A stretch of 64,000 nt of DNA, from the NCBI GenBank assembly GCA_026625625.1, contig CP113055.1, positions 3,331,001 to 3,395,000 of the forward strand. The letters run 5' to 3'. The notes beneath the pieces were generated by a model. That model was given only the letters and a program-made list of their open reading frames with translations, ran no database searches and had not been told where the DNA came from. This stretch comes from Blastomonas sp. SL216. GTDB lineage: Bacteria > Pseudomonadota > Alphaproteobacteria > Sphingomonadales > Sphingomonadaceae. The translations under genes were made by a program, and so were the position numbers. This document shows, one piece after another, positions 54,248 through 62,772 of the stretch; the first letter of the stretch is position 1; the number at the start of each line of letters is the position of its first letter.

Positions 54248-55954
54248 ATGGTCGATCTCAACCCCCGCAGCTTCCAGGGTCGCAATCCGGTGTCATCGGC
54301 CACTGCCCCGGATGTCCCGCTGATCGTGCAACGCCCCATCGAGCAGCTGCGAATCGGCGAAGTGGTTGAGATTGCCGGGTCCAGCTCGCAGGTGCTGCTC
54401 GACGCCAGCCGGCTCAATGTGCTGATCGACCATAGCGACCCCAGCGTGTCGATGGCGGGTCAGGTCGGCAGCCAGGTCAAGATCCGCATGGGCGCCCGCT
54501 GGCTCGTCGCCAATGTGCGCACCCAGCGGATGCACCAGCGCGAGGCCGGGCTGATCGTCTGCCAGATCGATTTTCTCGGCGAGGGCGAGGAAGAAAAGCT
54601 CACCGGCCGCATCTTCAACTTCCGGCGTGGGGTAACGCGCTATCCGGTGCCCGGCACGCCGCTCTATGCGATGACCAGCGCCGATCTCAAGCAGGTCTAT
54701 GCCGCCGATGCCCGACCGCATATCGAGATTGGCACCGTCTACCCGACCAGCGATACCCGCGGCGCTCTGTATGTCGATGCGCTGCTGGGCAAGCATTTCG
54801 CGCTGCTGGGATCGACCGGCACGGGTAAATCGACCGCTGCGGCGCTGATCCTGCACCGCATCTGCGACATGATGCCCGATGGCCATATCGTGATGATCGA
54901 CCCGCACGGCGAATATTCGAGCGCCTTTGCCCAGAATGGCGAGCTGTTCGACGTCGGCAACCTCGCCATGCCCTATTGGCTGATGAACTTCGAGGAGCAT
55001 TGCGAGGTGTTCCTGACCTCGCACGGCGCGGACCGGCAGACCGATGCGGAAATTCTGGCCAAATGCCTTCTCGGCGCGCGGTTGAAGAGCAAGTTGGCGG
55101 TGGGCAATGCCAAGGTCACGGTCGATACGCCGATCCCCTATATGCTGTCCGATCTTGTCTCCAATATCCAGAACGAGATGGGCAAGCTCGACAAGGCGAC
55201 CTCCAGCGCCCCGTTCCTGCGCATCAAGGGCAAGATCGAGGAGGTCAAGGCCGACCCGCGCTACAGCTTCATGTTCTCCGGCATGCTGGTCGGCGACACT
55301 ATGCTCGATTTCATCAGCAAGATCTTCCGCCTGCCAGCCGATGGCAAGCCGATCTCGATCATCGACGTGTCGGGCGTGCCGTCGGACATTACCGCCACGG
55401 TGGTGGCGGTGCTCAGCCGGATGATCTTCGATTTCGCCATCTGGAGCCGCCGGGAAAAGACGCGCCCCGTGCTGCTGGTGTGCGAAGAGGCACATCGCTA
55501 CATTCCGTCCGACCGGGTCAACGAACACAGCGCGGTGCGAGAGGTGCTCAGCCGGATCGCCAAGGAAGGCCGCAAGTACGGCGTGTCGCTGGGGCTGATC
55601 ACGCAGCGTCCGTCCGACCTGTCCGAAGGCGTGCTGTCGCAATGCGGCACGATCATCGCGATGCGGCTCAACAACGATCGCGACCAGGCGCATGTCCGCT
55701 CGGCCATGCCCGAAGGCGCGCGCGGTTTCCTCGATTCGATCCCGGCGCTGCGCAACCGCGAATGCATCATCTGCGGTGAGGGCGTGTCGATCCCGATCCG
55801 CGTGTCGTTCGACGATCTTGCCGAATCGCGCCGTCCGGCCTCGGACGATCCGACCTTCAGCTCGCTGTGGAAGGAACGCGGCGGCGAGCCGGAAATGCTG
55901 GCCCGGGTCATCGCCCGCTGGCGCAACAAGGACAATCTCAACAACGGCCGCTGA
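54248..55954 (+). CDS. HerA-like (DUF87) ATPase
   Basis: This 568-aa FtsK/HerA-family P-loop ATPase has an N-terminal HAS barrel-like domain (about 25-120), the Walker A GSTGTGKST at about residues 191-199, a Walker B 'GHIVMIDPHGEYSS', and the long C-terminal part with 'PVLLVCEEAHRYIP' and the Arg-finger-like 'LISRIAKEGRKYGVSLGLITQRP' segment. HerA proteins are DNA-translocating motors for end resection, usually with NurA; no NurA-like gene is adjacent. The ATG at 54248 is the only reasonable start. Confidence 0.9.
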   Translation: MVDLNPRSFQGRNPVSSATAPDVPLIVQRPIEQLRIGEVVEIAGSSSQVLLDASRLNVLIDHSDPSVSMAGQVGSQVKIRMGARWLVANVRTQRMHQREAGLIVCQIDFLGEGEEEKLTGRIFNFRRGVTRYPVPGTPLYAMTSADLKQVYAADARPHIEIGTVYPTSDTRGALYVDALLGKHFALLGSTGTGKSTAAALILHRICDMMPDGHIVMIDPHGEYSSAFAQNGELFDVGNLAMPYWLMNFEEHCEVFLTSHGADRQTDAEILAKCLLGARLKSKLAVGNAKVTVDTPIPYMLSDLVSNIQNEMGKLDKATSSAPFLRIKGKIEEVKADPRYSFMFSGMLVGDTMLDFISKIFRLPADGKPISIIDVSGVPSDITATVVAVLSRMIFDFAIWSRREKTRPVLLVCEEAHRYIPSDRVNEHSAVREVLSRIAKEGRKYGVSLGLITQRPSDLSEGVLSQCGTIIAMRLNNDRDQAHVRSAMPEGARGFLDSIPALRNRECIICGEGVSIPIRVSFDDLAESRRPASDDPTFSSLWKERGGEPEMLARVIARWRNKDNLNNGR

Positions 55955-55964
55955 GCTCGGCGGT

Positions 55965-56705
55965 TCAGGTCCCGCGCGTATCGCCGTACAGGTGGATATG
56001 CAGCCGGTCGGTGAAGCGCCAGCCCCTGGCCTGGCACAGCGGGGCAAGCCACGCGCTGCGCTCCCGCAGCGTCTGGGGCGTCGTGCCTTCGGGCATCAGC
56101 AGGATGCGTTCGGCCGGCAGGGCAAAACGCTCGGCGAGCGCGGCCACCTCATCGGCATCCTCCGGCTCTGCTATCACGAACTTGAACCAGGCGCGCGGAT
56201 CGCGGGCATGGTCGCCTAGCGCGCTGTCGTTCAGCCGCAGGTCGTCCGGATTGCCCGAATGCCGCAGCTTGGGTGACAGGTTGAGCTGGTGGACATGGGC
56301 ATCGAAGCCGGGCGTCAGCGCTACGGTCCCGTTGCTCTCGATCTCGATATGATAATCCGGCCCCAGCAGCGCGCACAAGGCCGCCAGCGCCGGCTGCTGC
56401 AGCAGCGGTTCGCCGCCGGTGAAGACGATATGGCGGCAACCGAAATCGCGGATTGCGCTTGCGACCTGCTCGATGTCCCAGGTCACGCTGTTGGCGCTGC
56501 GGTCAAAGCTTTGCCCGCCACGATGCGGCCCGGCATGCCCTTCGAAGAACCAGGTATAGGGGGTGTCGCACCAATGGCAGGCCAGGTTGCAGCCGGAAAG
56601 GCGAACGAACACCGATGGCCTGCCCATGGATATCCCTTCGCCCTGCAGCGAATGGAAGATTTCGGGCTCTTGTGGCCGGACGGTGGCGAGGCGAAGCCTG
56701 GGCAT
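55965..56705 (-). CDS. queE: 7-carboxy-7-deazaguanine synthase QueE
   Basis: QueE is a radical SAM enzyme that makes 7-carboxy-7-deazaguanine in the queuosine pathway. The 246-aa protein has the 'EIFHSLQGEG' N-terminus and the radical SAM cluster motif as C-x3-C-x2-C in 'LSGCNLACHWCDTPYTW' (about 35-51), followed by 'IVFTGGEPLLQ' near residue 90. Length is normal. It ends 10 bp from the HerA-like gene, convergent with it. A 14-bp perfect hairpin lies just upstream. Confidence 0.95.
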   Translation of the reverse strand: MPRLRLATVRPQEPEIFHSLQGEGISMGRPSVFVRLSGCNLACHWCDTPYTWFFEGHAGPHRGGQSFDRSANSVTWDIEQVASAIRDFGCRHIVFTGGEPLLQQPALAALCALLGPDYHIEIESNGTVALTPGFDAHVHQLNLSPKLRHSGNPDDLRLNDSALGDHARDPRAWFKFVIAEPEDADEVAALAERFALPAERILLMPEGTTPQTLRERSAWLAPLCQARGWRFTDRLHIHLYGDTRGT

Positions 56706-56749
56706 GACAGCGCGCCCTTACTCCAGAATTGCTCCGCCTCAAACCGGTT

Positions 56750-56781
56750 GTGGCCGCATCTGCTGCTGCAGATGCGGCCAC
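56750..56781. repeat. Perfect 14-bp hairpin between torF-type porin and queE
   Basis: The arms GTGGCCGCATCTGC (56750-56763) and GCAGATGCGGCCAC (56768-56781) are exact complements around TGCT. A second small GCCCC-AA-GGGGC stem follows near 56785. Read on the minus strand the hairpin lies after the porin gene and before queE. There is no strong T-run, so it is probably a transcript-stabilising or terminator-like element. Confidence 0.65.
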
Positions 56782-56819
56782 TGAGCCCCCAAGGGGCCAT
56801 GGTTTAGGACAACGGGCGC

Positions 56820-57656
56820 TTAGAAGGCCGCCGTCACACCGAAGACGATGGTCGAATCCGCGATCTGGCCGCCTCCGTTGCGGAACTTCTGGAAGTTCGG
56901 CAGCAGATAGGCCGACTCGGCACGGCCGATGTCGGTATCGACATAGGATACGCTGAGCGTGATCGGGCCATAGACGTTCACCGCCGCGCCGAACGAATAA
57001 TCCCAGTATTCACCGGTGGGGGTGACGCTGGTGCCGTTCGGGCCAAGGCCGGGATTGCCTTCCGAATAGCCGATATGCGCGTTCAGGGTGACCGGCGTAT
57101 CGGGTATGGCAACGCTCGCATCACCGGCCAGATAGAGATTGTCTTCCTTCTGGCCACGGCTGAACGGCGTGTTCGAGAAATTGCCCAGCGCTTCCTGCTT
57201 GGGCGCATAATAGACCGCAGCGGTCAGCGACACCGGCCCGGCCGTGCCCTTGAGCTTGGCATAGCCTTCGAAGAAGTCGGTATTGTCGAAGCCATCGGGA
57301 TACATGTACCAGGTGACGCCGACGTCAATCCCGGCCGATCCCACCGTGGTGGCATAGCCTGCGAACAGATCGACTTCCAGGTTCGGGCCGCCAAACGTGC
57401 CCCAGCCTGCCAGGTTGGAACCCCAGGTGCCGACATAGAAGCCCGATTCGTGGTTGACGGTGAATCCCCCCTGGACCGCCACACCTTCATCCGACTGCGA
57501 AACGCCGCGGAAGCGGTAATCGGATACCAGACCGACCGATCCGGTGATGGTGACCGGCTTGGATTCCTCTTCCTGCGCAAAAGCAGGGGTGGCGACAGCC
57601 GACGACGCGAGGAGGACGAGGCCAGCAAGGCCCCGGTGGAATTTGGACGTACGCAT
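56820..57656 (-). CDS. TorF family putative porin
   Basis: The 278-aa outer-membrane beta-barrel has a signal peptide (cut near TPAFAQEE, about residue 27) and the family landmark 'TGSVGLVSDYRFRGVSQSD', then alternating strands with Gly/Tyr-rich turns, and a terminal Phe (GVTAAF). This is the TIGR02001/TorF pattern; the solute is unknown. The open frame extends upstream, but the ATG at 57654-57656 has an AAAGGAAA ribosome-binding site and starts a proper signal peptide. It is divergent from the small unknown gene at 57837. Confidence 0.9.
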   Translation of the reverse strand: MRTSKFHRGLAGLVLLASSAVATPAFAQEEESKPVTITGSVGLVSDYRFRGVSQSDEGVAVQGGFTVNHESGFYVGTWGSNLAGWGTFGGPNLEVDLFAGYATTVGSAGIDVGVTWYMYPDGFDNTDFFEGYAKLKGTAGPVSLTAAVYYAPKQEALGNFSNTPFSRGQKEDNLYLAGDASVAIPDTPVTLNAHIGYSEGNPGLGPNGTSVTPTGEYWDYSFGAAVNVYGPITLSVSYVDTDIGRAESAYLLPNFQKFRNGGGQIADSTIVFGVTAAF

Positions 57657-57813
57657 GTTTTTCCTTTCAACTGGATGCGTTTCGTCCCGCCTGCGCTGCA
57701 GCGGCGACCCTCTGTTATGACTGGCGTCCCTAGGCGCCAAATACGGGGTGCTCACAATCAGCGACAGCAATGCTGCCCTGCCGTGCTGCGGTGCACAAGA
57801 AAAAAATGCCAAG

Positions 57814-57826
57814 ATATGCAGCATAT
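57814..57826. promoter_or_regulatory. Small inverted repeat in the torF-type/unknown gene divergent region
   Basis: ATATGC-A-GCATAT (57814-57826) is a perfect inverted repeat with a one-base centre, ending 10 bases before the GTG of the rightward gene. The divergent region 57657-57836 carries promoters for both genes. The element could be an operator; I know no regulator for it. Confidence 0.3.
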
Positions 57827-57836
57827 GTGAAAGATT

Positions 57837-58301
57837 GTGTCTTTCGCGCCACGAAATCTGTCCGGCGCGGACCTTTATCGCGATGTTAACCGGGTGCTGT
57901 CACGGTATTACGCGATGTTCGCTCCGCTCACTCCGATCCAGCCCGATTCCCGCGCCGAGGCCGCGCTCGATTCGCTGCTGGCACGCGTCGATGCCATCCA
58001 GACGGTGCTGCATGTGCTCGGTCGGCTGGCTGGACATTCGGGCGGATCATCGCTCGAAAGCCTGAACCAGCGCGCCGTGCTGTCAGCCCGACTGGCGGAG
58101 CACGAGACGGCCAGGCTCGCGTACCTCGTGGCAGAGCTGGATGCGGTTTCGGCCGCCCTGCAATCCGGCTTTGCTGCGCTGGACCGGGCGCGCAAGGCGG
58201 GTCATCCTGCGGTTGCTGCCGCCAGCTTGCTGTATCGCGAGACTAGCCAGGCGTTTGTCGCGATCCTGGTTTCAGCCGGAGCCGACCAGCAACCCGCCTG
58301 A
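57837..58301 (+). CDS. Hypothetical helical protein
   Basis: I do not recognise this 154-aa protein. It is predicted to be mostly helical and Ala-rich, with 'MSFAPRNLSGADLYRDVNRV' at the start and a central pattern of regularly spaced leucines that could form a coiled coil. It has no membrane segment or signal peptide. The GTG at 57837 has only a weak GAAAG ribosome-binding site. Codon use is like its neighbours, which supports it being a real gene. It lies between a divergent porin gene and mmcB. Confidence 0.55.
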   Translation: MSFAPRNLSGADLYRDVNRVLSRYYAMFAPLTPIQPDSRAEAALDSLLARVDAIQTVLHVLGRLAGHSGGSSLESLNQRAVLSARLAEHETARLAYLVAELDAVSAALQSGFAALDRARKAGHPAVAAASLLYRETSQAFVAILVSAGADQQPA

Positions 58302-58354
58302 TCCGGCCACGTTGCCACCTTTCCTTTGTTCCCGTTTTGTATTAGCGTCGGGTC

Positions 58355-58882
58355 ATGACCGAAACGCTGCATCAACCCGCCCAGGGCGCGAACCCGGCCC
58401 TGATCCCGATGGCCGCGCCCTGTGGACCTCCGCTGGGGGCGGCGGCGGTGGCGCGCGGCATCGCCCGGCTGTTCCGCCGCAACCAGATCTGGGTCGCGTC
58501 CGAAGTTGCCCTGCCCAATGGTCGCAGGGCGGACCTGATGGGAATCGATTCGCGTGGGCAGATCGTGATCGTGGAGATCAAGGTATCGCGCGCCGATCTG
58601 CTGGGCGACGGCAAATGGGGCGAATATCTCGACCATTGCGATCGTTTCTACTGGGGCCTGTGCCCGGCGCTGGATGCGGGCCTGGTGGGCGGCGAGGCGT
58701 TCCTTCCCGACATGACCGGGCTGATCGTTGCCGATGCCTATGATGCGGAGATCATCCGCCCCGCCGCCACCCGGCCGCTTGCGGCTGCGCGGCGCAAAAG
58801 CGAGACGCAGCGGCTTGCCGCGCTCGCGCTGCGCCGGCTGAACCTGATGCAGGACCCGCCACCACCCGATGAGGTGTACTAA
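58355..58882 (+). CDS. MmcB family DNA repair protein
   Basis: MmcB proteins are small PD-(D/E)xK-nuclease-like proteins that in Caulobacter belong to the LexA-controlled mutagenesis response. The 175-aa product has 'RLFRRNQIWVASEVALPNGRRADLMG' followed by 'IVIVEIKVSRADLLGDGKWGEYL', that is, an Asp (ADL), then an E-x-K triad (EIK) typical of the fold. No clear LexA box was seen upstream. It lies just before the gene-transfer-agent-like cluster. Confidence 0.85.
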   Translation: MTETLHQPAQGANPALIPMAAPCGPPLGAAAVARGIARLFRRNQIWVASEVALPNGRRADLMGIDSRGQIVIVEIKVSRADLLGDGKWGEYLDHCDRFYWGLCPALDAGLVGGEAFLPDMTGLIVADAYDAEIIRPAATRPLAAARRKSETQRLAALALRRLNLMQDPPPPDEVY

Positions 58883-58901
58883 CCAGATCGGTTATTTTTG
58901 C

Positions 58902-58930
58902 TTGACATCGTCACGCTGATTGGGTACAAA
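58902..58930 (+). promoter_or_regulatory. Sigma-70-like promoter of the gene-transfer-agent head cluster
   Basis: TTGACA (58902-58907) is a perfect -35 box. After a 17-base spacer, TACAAA (58925-58930) matches TATAAT at four of six positions. The expected transcript start near 58937 lies downstream of the TTG at 58920, so that TTG cannot be the start codon of the next gene. This is the best-matching promoter I found in the window. Confidence 0.75.
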
Positions 58931-59015
58931 TCAGGAACATCGAGATAGAGCGAGTCGCCGCCTGGCCAAAAGCCCCCCGCGCGACGCTCCCTCGCCGACC
59001 TTGCCCCAAGCGGAG

Positions 59016-59510
59016 ATGCCCTTGTCCGATAGCCTGTCGGAGGAAAGCCTGTGCGCGTTCCTCGACCATCTTGCCGAAACGTCGAACGTTTCGGTGTCGG
59101 CCAAGCGCGCCGGTGTGTCGCGATCGGCGGTCTATCGGCTGCGCGCCAGCTGCACGGCGTTCAGCCATGGCTGGCAGATGGCGATCGCTACCGGCTATGA
59201 CGAGCTGGAATTCCGCATGCTCAAGACCGCGCGCTTCGGCACGATCAAGCCGGTCAAACGCCCCGATGGCAGCATCGGCCGTGCCACCGAATTCGACGAT
59301 GCCCAGGGCCTCAAGCTGCTGATGGCCTATAAGGCGAGCGTGGAAAAGACCCGCAGCGAACCGACTGCCGATCCGCTGGCGGCCAGAAGCGCGCGCGAAC
59401 AGCTCGCGGCGACGCTCGACCAGATTCGCCAGCGGCTGGACACGGTTACCGGTGCAGACCAGCCGCAGCCCAGCGCTGCGCCGAATGCCCCGGCACCCGG
59501 CGCGACATGA
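59016..59510 (+). CDS. HTH protein at head of GTA-like cluster (small-terminase-like position)
   Basis: This 164-aa protein begins MPLSDSLSEESLCAFLDHL and has a helix-turn-helix at about residues 18-50 ('TSNVSVSAKRAGVSRSAVYRLRA'), which suits DNA binding and matches the place of a small terminase or its stand-in ahead of the large terminase. I do not recognise a named family. A GGAG at 59012-59015 abuts the ATG 59016 but is 6 bases before TTG 59022, so TTG 59022 is a serious alternative start. Its stop overlaps the terminase start (ATGA). Confidence 0.7.
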   Translation: MPLSDSLSEESLCAFLDHLAETSNVSVSAKRAGVSRSAVYRLRASCTAFSHGWQMAIATGYDELEFRMLKTARFGTIKPVKRPDGSIGRATEFDDAQGLKLLMAYKASVEKTRSEPTADPLAARSAREQLAATLDQIRQRLDTVTGADQPQPSAAPNAPAPGAT

Positions 59511-60838
59511 CCAGCCTGTCGCTGGCCGAAAGGCTGGCGGCCATGCCCGCCGAAGCCGCAAGGCTCTATCTGGATGGCCTGTCCGACGGCGCGGTGCAGG
59601 CGCTGGCCTTTCACTGGCCGTTCTGGGCGCGGCCGCAGCAGCTGCCGCCGTCGCCTGGCGATTGGCGGACCTGGCTGATCATGGCCGGGCGCGGCTTCGG
59701 CAAGACGCGGGCAGGGGCCGAATGGGTACGATCGATCGGCGAGACCGTGCCCAATGCGCGGATCGCGCTGGTTGCAGCCAATCTTGCCGAGGCGCGCAGC
59801 GTGATGGTGGAGGGGCAGAGCGGCCTGCTCGCGATCGCGCCCGAAGATGCGCGCCCTACATGGGAACCGTCGCTGCGCCGGCTGCGATGGCCGGGCGGCG
59901 CGCAGGCGGTGCTGTTTTCTGCCGCCGAGCCCGAGGGCCTGCGCGGACCAGAGCACAGCCATGCCTGGTGCGACGAGATCGCAAAATGGGACAATGCCTC
60001 CGGACGGTCGCTGGCGGCGTGGGACAATCTGCAACTGGGCCTGCGTGTCGGGCCGCTGCCGCAGGTCTGCGCGACGACGACGCCGCGCGCGGTGCCGCTG
60101 GTGCGTCAGCTGCTGGGCGATCCCGCCCTTATCATCAGCCGGGGCAGCAGCCATGCCAACCGCGCCAACCTGCCGCCGGCCTTTCTGGCGGCGGTCGAAC
60201 GGCATTATGGCGGCACCGCACTGGGGCGGCAGGAGCTGGACGGCGAGCTGCTGGAAGACATTGAAGGCGCGCTGTGGAGCCGCAGCCTGATCGAAGCGTG
60301 CCGCGTACGCTGGCATGCACAGGGACTGGTGCGGATGGTGATCGGGGTCGATCCGCCCGCAGGATCCTCGGGCGATGCGTGCGGCATCATCGTGTGCGCG
60401 CTGCAGGACGATGGCCGCGCGGCGGTGCTGGCCGATTGTTCGGTGGAAACCGCATCGCCCGAAACCTGGGCGCGCGCCGTGGCTGCGGCCTCCGATGCCT
60501 GGGGTGCCGACCGCATCATCGCCGAAGCCAATCAGGGCGGCGAGATGGTCGGCGCGGTGCTGCGCGCGGCCGATATCGCACTGCCGGTGCGGCTGGTCCA
60601 TGCGAGCAGGGGCAAGGTCGCCCGGGCCGAACCGGTCGCTGCGCTCTATGAGACAGGCCGGGTGGTCCATTGCGGCACCTTTGCCCGGCTGGAGGACGAG
60701 ATGTGCGGCCTGATGGCCGGCGGCACCTATCAGGGGCCGGGCCGCTCGCCCGACCGCGCCGACGCGCTGGTCTGGGCACTGACCGAACTGATGCTGGGAC
60801 GGCGCGGCACCCCGCGCATCCGATCGCTGGAGAGTTGA
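59507..60838 (+). CDS. Large terminase subunit (DNA-packaging motor, GTA-like)
   Basis: This ATPase-nuclease packages DNA into heads. The 443-aa protein has the Walker A MAGRGFGKTRAG (about 60-71), a Walker B-like HAWCDEIAKW (about 151-160), a CATTTPRA motor motif near 186, and the RNase-H-type nuclease acids in GVDPPAG, EANQGGE and DRADALVW. This is the terminase of Rhodobacter-type gene transfer agents and HK97-like phages. Length is normal. It is coupled to the preceding HTH gene by ATGA and ends one base before the portal gene. Confidence 0.95.
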   Translation: MTSLSLAERLAAMPAEAARLYLDGLSDGAVQALAFHWPFWARPQQLPPSPGDWRTWLIMAGRGFGKTRAGAEWVRSIGETVPNARIALVAANLAEARSVMVEGQSGLLAIAPEDARPTWEPSLRRLRWPGGAQAVLFSAAEPEGLRGPEHSHAWCDEIAKWDNASGRSLAAWDNLQLGLRVGPLPQVCATTTPRAVPLVRQLLGDPALIISRGSSHANRANLPPAFLAAVERHYGGTALGRQELDGELLEDIEGALWSRSLIEACRVRWHAQGLVRMVIGVDPPAGSSGDACGIIVCALQDDGRAAVLADCSVETASPETWARAVAAASDAWGADRIIAEANQGGEMVGAVLRAADIALPVRLVHASRGKVARAEPVAALYETGRVVHCGTFARLEDEMCGLMAGGTYQGPGRSPDRADALVWALTELMLGRRGTPRIRSLES

Positions 60839-60839
60839 T

Positions 60840-61970
60840 ATGGGATATTGGAAGCACCTGGCGCTCGCGCTGAAGGGCGCGGGCAGCGCGCGGCCGCCGC
60901 TGGCGCGCGCGTTCACCAGTCCGTGGAGCCTGGCGCTGGCCGATCCGCCGCTGAGCCATGCCGAGCAGGTGCGCGCGGCCTATCTGGACAATCCGATCGC
61001 CCAGCGCGCGGTGCGGCTGGTGGCCGAGGGCGTCGGCGGCGCTCCGCTCGCGGCCTCCGATCCGGCGCTGGCAGCGCTGGTTGCCGCATCCAGCGCGGGC
61101 CAGGGGCTGATGGAAACGCTGGCGGCGCATCTGCTGCTGCACGGCAACGGCTATGTACAGATCCTGCGCGATGCCGATGGCAGGCCCGCCGAGCTGTTCG
61201 CGCTGCGCCCCGACCGGGTGAGCATCGAGCCCGACGCGCGCGGCTGGCCGGCGGCTTATGTCTACCGCGTCGGCGACAGCGCGACCCGGCTGGCCGCGCA
61301 GGAAGGCGATGGTGCGCCGGTGATCGTGCATATCAGGGCCTTTCATCCGACCGACGACCATTATGGCCTGGGCTGTCTGGGTGCAGCGGCGCGCGCGGTG
61401 GCGGTGCACAATGCTGCCGGGCGCTGGAACCAGGCGCTGCTCGACAATGCCGCGCGTCCTTCGGGCGCTCTGGTCTATCGCCCTGACGAACCCGGCGGGG
61501 TGCTGACCCCCGAACAGTTCGACCGGTTGAAGGCCGAACTGGAGGCGAGCTTTGCCGGGCACGCCAATGCCGGGCGGCCGATGCTGCTTGAGGGCGGGTT
61601 GAGCTGGCAGAGCATGGCGCTGTCGCCCGCCGATATGGATTTCGTCGCGCTGAAAGCGAATGCCGCGCGCGAGATCGCGCTGGCCTTCGGGGTTCCGCCA
61701 ATGCTGCTCGGCCTGCCGGGCGACAATACCTATGCCAATTATCGCGAGGCCAACCGCGCGCTATGGCGGCTCACGCTGTTGCCGCTGGCGGGCAAGATCA
61801 CCGCCGCCCTGGCCGAGGGGCTGGGCCATTGGTGGCCCGATGCGGCCATCGCCGTTGACCAGGACCAGGTGCCCGCGCTGTCCGAGGATCGCGAGCGCTT
61901 CTGGCAGCAGGTCGGCGCGGCGGACTTTCTTTCGCCCGAGGAAAAGCGGGCCATGCTGGGGATATCGTGA
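60840..61970 (+). CDS. HK97-family phage portal protein
   Basis: The portal forms the dodecameric ring at the DNA entry vertex. The 376-aa protein has the family segments 'NPIAQRAVRLVAEGVGGAPL', 'LHGNGYVQILRDADGRPAEL' and 'FGVPPMLLGLPGDNTYANY', all typical of the HK97/GTA portal. It lies immediately downstream of the terminase. It ends in a GTGA overlap with the next small gene. Confidence 0.95.
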   Translation: MGYWKHLALALKGAGSARPPLARAFTSPWSLALADPPLSHAEQVRAAYLDNPIAQRAVRLVAEGVGGAPLAASDPALAALVAASSAGQGLMETLAAHLLLHGNGYVQILRDADGRPAELFALRPDRVSIEPDARGWPAAYVYRVGDSATRLAAQEGDGAPVIVHIRAFHPTDDHYGLGCLGAAARAVAVHNAAGRWNQALLDNAARPSGALVYRPDEPGGVLTPEQFDRLKAELEASFAGHANAGRPMLLEGGLSWQSMALSPADMDFVALKANAAREIALAFGVPPMLLGLPGDNTYANYREANRALWRLTLLPLAGKITAALAEGLGHWWPDAAIAVDQDQVPALSEDRERFWQQVGAADFLSPEEKRAMLGIS

Positions 61971-62284
61971 CCATGATGGACAGTGAGGACATGCTCGCCA
62001 GCCTGCTCGCGCAGGCGGCGGACGAAGGTGCGGACCTGGCGACGCTGCGCGCTGTGGTCGAGGAGGCGGGCGATCTGGGGGCGGGCAGGGCGCTCGCACG
62101 GATCGGCCTGGCTGATGCCAATGCTGGCGCGGACCTGCGCGAGCTGCGCGAATTGCTGCAGGGCTGGCGCGAGGCGCGGTCGGGAATCTGGGGCCAGACG
62201 TTCGACAAGTTCGTGCGCGGTGTGATGGCGCTGCTGCTCGCTGCCCTGGCGGTGCAGCTGGGCCTGGGCGATCTCGTCCAGTGA
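61967..62284 (+). CDS. DUF6127-like small protein of the GTA head cluster
   Basis: This 105-aa protein has an acidic N-terminal helical part and a C-terminal hydrophobic helix ('GVMALLLAALAVQLGLGDL'). In GTA clusters a small gene of this type commonly sits between portal and protease. A GTG at 61967 overlaps the portal stop (GTGA) and has GGGG 6 bases upstream; ATG 61973 or 61976 is possible. The function is unknown; the membrane helix suggests a host-membrane or scaffold interaction, which is inference. Confidence 0.75.
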   Translation: MTMMDSEDMLASLLAQAADEGADLATLRAVVEEAGDLGAGRALARIGLADANAGADLRELRELLQGWREARSGIWGQTFDKFVRGVMALLLAALAVQLGLGDLVQ

Positions 62285-62673
62285 GCGTTCGGTTCGCTGG
62301 CTATGCCGCCCTGTTCGATCGGGTGGACCGTGGCGGCGATATCGTCAGGCGCGGCGCCTTTCAGCGATCGCTCGCCGGTGCCGGGCGCGCGCTGCCGCTG
62401 CTGTGGCAGCACAGGCCCGATCGCCGGATCGGTGCGGTGGTGCATGCTGCAGAAGACCGGCGCGGCCTGCGCATCATCGCGGCGCTGGACGATCAGGCCG
62501 ACGAGGCGCTGGCGGCGATTCGCAGCGGCGCGGCGACCGGCCTCAGCTTTGGTTATCGCGTGCGCAGGTCCGCCGGTGGAAGCCCGCGCGAACTGTTCGA
62601 CCTAGACCTGGTCGAGGTGAGCCTGGTCAGCGTGCCGATGATGCCGGGGGCCAAGGTGCACATGCTGCGCTGA
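62281..62673 (+). CDS. HK97-family prohead protease
   Basis: This serine protease cuts the scaffold domain of the capsid protein during head maturation. The 130-aa protein has 'FAGYAALFDRVDRGGDIVRRG' at its N-terminus, a conserved His in 'LLWQHRPDRRIG' and the catalytic Ser in 'GAATGLSFGYRV', as in peptidase family U35/S78. It is short for the family but complete. It begins with a GTGA overlap. Confidence 0.92.
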   Translation: MSVRFAGYAALFDRVDRGGDIVRRGAFQRSLAGAGRALPLLWQHRPDRRIGAVVHAAEDRRGLRIIAALDDQADEALAAIRSGAATGLSFGYRVRRSAGGSPRELFDLDLVEVSLVSVPMMPGAKVHMLR

Positions 62674-62698
62674 TCGCCTCCCCGACTTTCCCCATCTG

Positions 62699-62720
62699 CT
62701 CCGCTTCGGCGGGGTTTTTT
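62699..62720 (+). terminator. Rho-independent terminator between prohead protease and major capsid genes
   Basis: CTCCGC (62699-62704), the loop TTCG and GCGGGG (62709-62714) form a stable hairpin with a UUCG tetraloop, followed directly by six Ts. It lies within the 99-bp gap between two co-directional head genes that are normally co-transcribed. It could limit read-through or set the ratio of capsid to upstream products. Confidence 0.75.
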
Positions 62721-62772
62721 GTGCCCGACATCGCGGGGCTTTCCCCGTGTGATCCCTGAACGGAAGGAAGAA

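Noticed and set aside
53710-54417. Minus-strand frame opposite the end of the TIGR02186 gene and the start of the HerA-like gene
   Set aside because: It spans two real plus-strand genes and has no recognisable motif.
58920-59015. TTG at 58920 as start of the HTH gene
   Set aside because: It lies between the -35 and -10 boxes of the promoter and so upstream of any transcript start from it. Later starts at 59016 or 59022 are preferred.
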